Assembly (NCBI GenBank): GCA_963995525.1 | Contig: CAXEFP010000887.1 | Span: 620,001-684,000 of the forward strand | Length of the DNA stretch: 64,000 nucleotides | Direction of reading: 5' to 3' | Origin: Escarpia spicata | Lineage: Eukaryota > Annelida > Polychaeta > Sabellida > Siboglinidae | Shown here: positions 63,001-64,000 of the stretch, piece by piece | Layout of the letters: every line of letters begins with the position of its first letter | Position numbering within the stretch: position 1 is the first letter of the stretch | Notes under the pieces: generated by a model | Seen by the model: the letters and a program-made list of their open reading frames with translations, nothing else | Databases searched by the model: none | What the model was told of the DNA's origin: nothing | Made by a program: the position numbers and the translations under genes

Positions 63001-63041
63001 AACATTGTACGACTGACACTCATGATAAATAGACTGGGAAT
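60025..63041. repeat. Higher-order block matching 53,575-56,591
   Basis: About 3,017 bp match at 6,450 bp (150 x 43). CTAG is at 55,155 and 61,605, TTGTTC at 55,480 and 61,930, and TGGCAC at 55,618 and 62,068. Private changes here include TACGTAG near 61,824, TGTAAAACTG near 62,405 and CTCTCATG near 62,630. The right end meets the 63,025 block within 17 bp. Confidence 0.86.
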
Positions 63042-63428
63042 GAAACATTGTACAACTGACACACATAATAAATAGACTGGGAATGAAACATTGTACTACT
63101 AACACACATAATACATAGACTGGGAATAAAACATTGTACTACTGACTCACATAATAAATAGACTGGGAATAAAACATCGTACAACTGACACACATAATAA
63201 ATAGACTGGGAATAAAACATTGTACAACTGACACACATAATAAATAGACTGGGAATAAAACATTGTACAACTGACACACATAATAAACAGACTGGGAATA
63301 AAACATTGTACTACTGACACACATAATACATAGACTGGGAATAAAACATTGTTCAACTGACACACATAATAAATAGACTGGGAATGAAATATTGTACTAC
63401 TGACACACATAATAAATAGACTGGGAAT
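63025..63428. repeat. Second copy of the 59,585-59,988 block
   Basis: This copy begins inside a 17-bp interval (63,025-63,041) that fits both this block and the preceding 60,025-63,041 block. It ends at a position 4 A>G difference (63,429). After it no long partner was traced. Confidence 0.85.
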
Positions 63429-64000
63429 GAAACATTGTACTACTGACACACATAATACATAGACTGGGAATGAAACATTGTACAACTGACACACATAATA
63501 AATAGACTGGGATTGAAACATTGTACAACTGACACACATAATAAATAGACTGGGAATCAAACATTGTACAACTGACACACATAATAAATAGACTGGGAAT
63601 AAAACATTGTACTACTGACACACATAATAAATAGACTGGGAATGAAACATTGTACAACTGACACACATAATAAATAGACTGGGAATAAAACATTGTACTA
63701 CTGACACACATAATACATAGACTGGGAATAAAACATTGTACAACTGACACACATAATAAATAGACTGGGAATAAAACATTGTACTACTGACACTCATGAT
63801 AAATAGACTGGGAATAAAACATTGTACAACTGACACACATAATAAATAGACTGGGAATAAAACATTGTACAACTGACACACATAATAAATAGATTGGGAA
63901 TAAAACATTGTACTACTGACACACATAATAAGTAGACTGGGAATAAAACATTGTACAACTGACACTCATGATAAATAGATTGGAATAAAACATTGTACTA
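63429..64000. repeat. Right-hand, more diverged satellite with a 1-bp deletion
   Basis: These 13 monomers carry an unusual number of changes seen nowhere else: GGGATTGAAAC near 63,508, GGGAATCAAAC near 63,551, and TAAGTAGACT near 63,929. Two monomers also have 39 C>T. At about 63,981 a monomer reads GATTGGAATAA, one G short of the usual run of three, and the next TGTAC starts at 63,994 instead of 63,995. This is the only register change noticed in the window. Confidence 0.8.

Larger units (their letters stand above)
1..64000. repeat. 43-bp satellite array, about 1,488 head-to-tail monomers
   Basis: The same 43-bp unit repeats from the first to the last base with no spacer or inversion. Fixed landmarks are AATAAAACAT at monomer positions 1-10, TGTAC at 11-15, ACTG at 17-20, ACACACATAATA at 21-32 and AGACTGGG at 36-43. 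Monomer position equals window coordinate modulo 43: TGTAC starts at 11, 32,175 and 63,909, all congruent to 11. Most copies differ from the commonest form at zero to four positions. Composition of that form is A20 T10 C7 G6. The unit is not one I recognise from a named satellite family. Length and homogeneity suggest eukaryotic constitutive heterochromatin; that location is inferred, not shown. Confidence 0.98.

Noticed and set aside
63979..63984. The 1-bp deletion as a homopolymer sequencing error
   Set aside because: Not fully rejected: it shortens a run of three G, a known error context. It is kept as a finding only because nearby private substitutions independently suggest an array margin.
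1..64000. CRISPR array
   Set aside because: Repeats are directly adjacent with no unique spacers, and the unit count and length are far beyond known arrays. No cas genes are present.
1..64000. Telomeric repeat or known alpha-satellite
   Set aside because: The unit is 43 bp with no TTAGGG-like motif, and it lacks the 171-bp monomer length and any CENP-B box.
1..64000. Embedded transposon, tRNA, rRNA or unique gene
   Set aside because: The 43-bp register and landmarks persist throughout. No interval of even one monomer is replaced by other sequence.
1..64000. Pure assembly artefact, such as looping of one read
   Set aside because: Many distinct private substitutions, sharp block ends and zone-limited variants argue for real sequence. 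Copy number and block order could still contain local assembly errors, which only reads can settle.
1..64000. Prokaryotic origin or phage tandem repeat
   Set aside because: A 64-kb gene-free array of one short unit does not fit the gene density of bacteria or phages. A eukaryotic satellite is the simpler reading, though no host gene confirms it.

Overview
The whole 64,000-base window is one uninterrupted tandem satellite array. The monomer is 43 bp, A-rich (about 70% A+T, with roughly twice as many A as T on the + strand), and about 1,488 copies lie head to tail in one orientation. I see no gene, RNA gene, transposon, CRISPR array or unique spacer. An array of this size, with layered higher-order structure, points to eukaryotic heterochromatin such as a centromeric, pericentromeric or subtelomeric block. 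The sequence does not identify the species or the chromosomal location.

Window coordinate modulo 43 gives monomer position directly. The array keeps this register from base 1 to about 63,980 with no net insertion or deletion. Monomers differ almost only by substitutions at a limited set of positions: 3-5, 8, 11, 14-16, 18, 20, 21, 23-26, 29, 33-35, 37, 38 and 42. These substitutions act as barcodes. They show that the array grew by repeated copying of multi-monomer blocks, so that blocks of 12, 36, 45, 52, 59, 61-63, 66, 77, 85, 86, 97, 100, 115, 150, 154, 160 and 213 monomers recur at exact multiples of 43 bp, often nested or overlapping.

Layout: 1-5,840 holds an 86-monomer-offset duplication. 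6,437-13,963 holds overlapping 77- and 61-63-monomer repeats. 14,486-17,604 is a clean 36-monomer tandem duplication. 16,059-27,415 holds 115- and 66-monomer-offset copies. 26,733-42,723 holds 100-, 85-, 45-, 160- and 97-monomer-offset copies and has its own private variants. 43,331-63,041 holds the longest copies (about 3.9 kb and 3.0 kb), a 12-monomer tandem duplication and another private variant set. The last roughly 600 bases carry more private substitutions and the only register-breaking indel, which may mean the array edge is near. Stretches between the named blocks are the same satellite in other variant orders.

The many minus-strand open frames are arithmetic by-products of a 43-bp repeat (43 = 3x14 + 1) and are not annotated as genes. 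Block boundaries were read by eye from diagnostic substitutions and should be good to about one monomer.
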